Made by a program: the position numbers and the translations under genes
Notes under the pieces: generated by a model
The model's input: the letters and a program-made list of their open reading frames with translations, nothing else
Told to the model about the DNA's origin: nothing
Databases searched by the model: none
Source of the DNA: Paraprevotella sp.
GTDB taxonomy: Bacteria; Bacteroidota; Bacteroidia; Bacteroidales; Bacteroidaceae
DNA: 7,815 bases
Direction: 5' to 3'
NCBI GenBank assembly: GCA_021205005.1
Contig: JAJPYK010000256.1
Coordinates: 1-7,815, forward strand
Shown here: positions 6,738 to 7,815 of the stretch, piece after piece
Numbering within the stretch: the first letter of the stretch is position 1
Layout: every line of letters starts with the position of its first letter

Positions 6738-7631
6738 ATGAAAAAGTTTGTTTTTGTCATGGGATTCCTGTGCCTGAGTTTGTATATGCAGGCATCGGGG
6801 CGTATCGGACGACTTCGGGCGGCGTTGAAAGACTGCCGTTCGGATTATGTTTTTGTGGTCTGTCATAGGGGCGATTGGAGGCATGCACCGGAGAATACGG
6901 TGAAAGCCATCGAGGGAGCTGCCGATATGGGAGCCGATATGGTGGAAATCGATATCCAGAAGACCCGTGACGGGCAATTCGTGTTGATGCACGATGATAC
7001 AATAGACCGCATGACCGAAGGTAAGGGACGTGTAGCTGATTATACCGTAGACGAGTTGAAGCAATTTCGTATGCGTCGTTCAGACGGAACGTGGTCGGAT
7101 GAACGGATTCCTACGTTGGAAGAGGCTTTGTCCGCCTGCAAGGGGCGGCTGTTAGTCAATATCGATAAAGGGGGAGACTATTTTGCTGAAATCGAACCTA
7201 TCATCCGATCTACGGGCACAGAAGACCATGTCGTGTTGAAGGGACGTAATACGGTGGAGAATGTGGCATGTCAGTTGGCCGCATATTCCGATATTCTTTA
7301 TATGCCGGTTGTGGACCTGGATGCGGAAGGCGCCATCCCTTATGTGGCTTCCTTTCTTTCTTCATTCCGTCCGGCGGCCGTCGAAGTAAGCTTTCGCACT
7401 GATAAGTTTGCCAAATTGGCTTATCTTCCGATGATTCCGGCGTCCGGCAGCCGCATCTGGATCAATACTTTGTGGGAAAGTCTGTGCGGGGGGCACGATG
7501 ATGAGAAAGCCATGGTCGATCCCGAGGCTAATTGGGGATGGGTGCTCGACTGGGGAACCAGCATCATTCAAACGGATCGCCCTAAAGAATTGATAAGTTT
7601 TTTGAAATTAAAGGGACGTTGTAGACTTTAG
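6738..7631 (+). CDS. Exported glycerophosphodiester phosphodiesterase family protein
   Basis: GDPD enzymes hydrolyse glycerophosphodiesters to glycerol-3-phosphate and an alcohol. The 297-residue product has the TIM-barrel family signatures: catalytic HRGDWRHAPENT (43-54, His43 and Arg44), the metal ligands EID (Glu70, Asp72), HDDTIDRMTEGKG (85-97, His85 as second catalytic histidine), IPTLEEAL (124-131), and NIDKG (141-145, the later acidic/Lys site). A WVLDWGTSIIQTDRP near the end matches the usual C-terminal barrel strand. I chose the ATG at 6738 because it gives a clean signal peptide (MKK, hydrophobic 4-17, likely cleavage near Ala19), implying a periplasmic enzyme. An in-frame ATG at 6702 overlaps the ybeY stop and would add 12 residues. 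Lipid scavenging or turnover is inferred; the actual substrate is not readable from sequence. Last gene of the ruvB operon. Confidence 0.9.
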   Translation: MKKFVFVMGFLCLSLYMQASGRIGRLRAALKDCRSDYVFVVCHRGDWRHAPENTVKAIEGAADMGADMVEIDIQKTRDGQFVLMHDDTIDRMTEGKGRVADYTVDELKQFRMRRSDGTWSDERIPTLEEALSACKGRLLVNIDKGGDYFAEIEPIIRSTGTEDHVVLKGRNTVENVACQLAAYSDILYMPVVDLDAEGAIPYVASFLSSFRPAAVEVSFRTDKFAKLAYLPMIPASGSRIWINTLWESLCGGHDDEKAMVDPEANWGWVLDWGTSIIQTDRPKELISFLKLKGRCRL

Positions 7632-7699
7632 ATTTTACAGCCGATTTGCTGATTCTATAAATATCTGTAAATAAGATCTATATGATTCTCTGATTTTTA

Positions 7700-7734
7700 T
7701 TGCCGCAGATTGTGAAATCGTTTGCCGCAGATTG
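7700..7734 (+). repeat. Direct repeat TTGCCGCAGATTG, two copies 22 bases apart
   Basis: The 13-base string occurs exactly at 7700-7712 and 7722-7734. The second copy is also part of the left arm of the adjacent perfect hairpin, and an 11-base inverse of its core, ATCTGCGGCAA, forms part of the right arm (7743-7753). A shorter relative, TCTGCGGAA, is at 7766-7774. Confidence 0.75.
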
Positions 7735-7760
7735 ATTTTCCGATCTGCGGCAAACGATTT
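7715..7760 (+). terminator. Perfect 18-bp hairpin, probable terminator of the ruvB-ybeY-GDPD operon
   Basis: The arms 7715-7732 and 7743-7760 are exact reverse complements over 18 bases, with a 10-base loop (TGATTTTCCG). The right arm ends in ATTT and is followed by ATTTTT, giving a T-rich tract on the plus strand as expected for intrinsic termination. It lies 84 bases after the phosphodiesterase stop. The stem is longer than many intrinsic terminators and its motif is repeated nearby, so an interspersed palindromic repeat is an alternative reading. Confidence 0.65.
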
Positions 7761-7777
7761 ATTTTTCTGCGGAAGAA

Positions 7778-7791
7778 AAAACGGCCGTTTT
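7778..7791. repeat. Perfect palindrome AAAACGGCCGTTTT
   Basis: This 14-base perfect palindrome can be extended with mismatches towards GGAAGA on the left and TCTCC on the right. With A runs on one side and T runs on the other it could act as a bidirectional terminator or a protein-binding site, but the stem is short and has no loop of its own. Function is not established by the sequence. Confidence 0.45.
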
Positions 7792-7815
7792 CTCCGTATG
7801 CCGGATTTTGTCACT

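Larger units (their letters stand above)
7632..7815. other. Gene-free, repeat-rich tail region
   Basis: I find no coding sequence here. The first 70 bases are AT-rich with no clear structure. From 7700 on, the sequence is a cluster of related GCCGCAGAT / ATCTGCGGC motifs and palindromes, described separately. The next gene and its orientation lie beyond the window. Confidence 0.7.

Noticed and set aside
149..7631. A novel defence or mobile system made of the six genes
   Set aside because: All six belong to well-known housekeeping or envelope families, with no nuclease-toxin pair, reverse transcriptase, integrase, repeat array or compositional break to support a new system.

Overview
The window looks like a piece of a Bacteroidales chromosome (Bacteroides or a close relative). 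Three things point there: the RuvB and YbeY sequences have the Bacteroidetes form, there is an S46 dipeptidyl-peptidase, and both divergent promoters carry perfect TAnnTTTG -7 boxes while leaders are A-rich and lack clear Shine-Dalgarno sites. There are six protein genes in two divergent groups. I see no tRNA, rRNA, CRISPR array, insertion sequence or prophage gene.

Left arm, minus strand, in transcription order: a fused SpmA-SpmB-like membrane protein (5124-3889), a 14-segment polysaccharide/lipid flippase (3871-2372) and an S46 dipeptidyl-peptidase of DPP7 type (2312-149). Gaps of 17 and 59 bases and no clear internal promoter suggest one transcript. The peptidase is split over three reading frames by two separate one-base losses, yet its catalytic residues and total length are otherwise intact. 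It is therefore either a very young pseudogene or a sequencing/assembly artefact. An imperfect long hairpin lies directly beyond its stop codon.

Centre: a 92-base divergent promoter region (5125-5216). The ruvB -7 box ends only four bases before the start codon, which predicts a leaderless or nearly leaderless ruvB mRNA.

Right arm, plus strand: ruvB (Holliday-junction helicase motor), ybeY (rRNA endonuclease/maturation factor) and an exported glycerophosphodiester phosphodiesterase, spaced tightly enough to be an operon. The tail (7632-7815) has no gene. It holds a perfect 18-base-pair hairpin that is probably the operon terminator, additional copies of the same TGCCGCAGAT motif, and a second palindrome.

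The gene content is ordinary housekeeping and envelope function. I found no convincing new multi-gene system. The items most worth checking are the doubly frameshifted peptidase, the leaderless ruvB promoter, the SpmA-SpmB fusion in a lineage that does not sporulate, and the repeat-rich tail.
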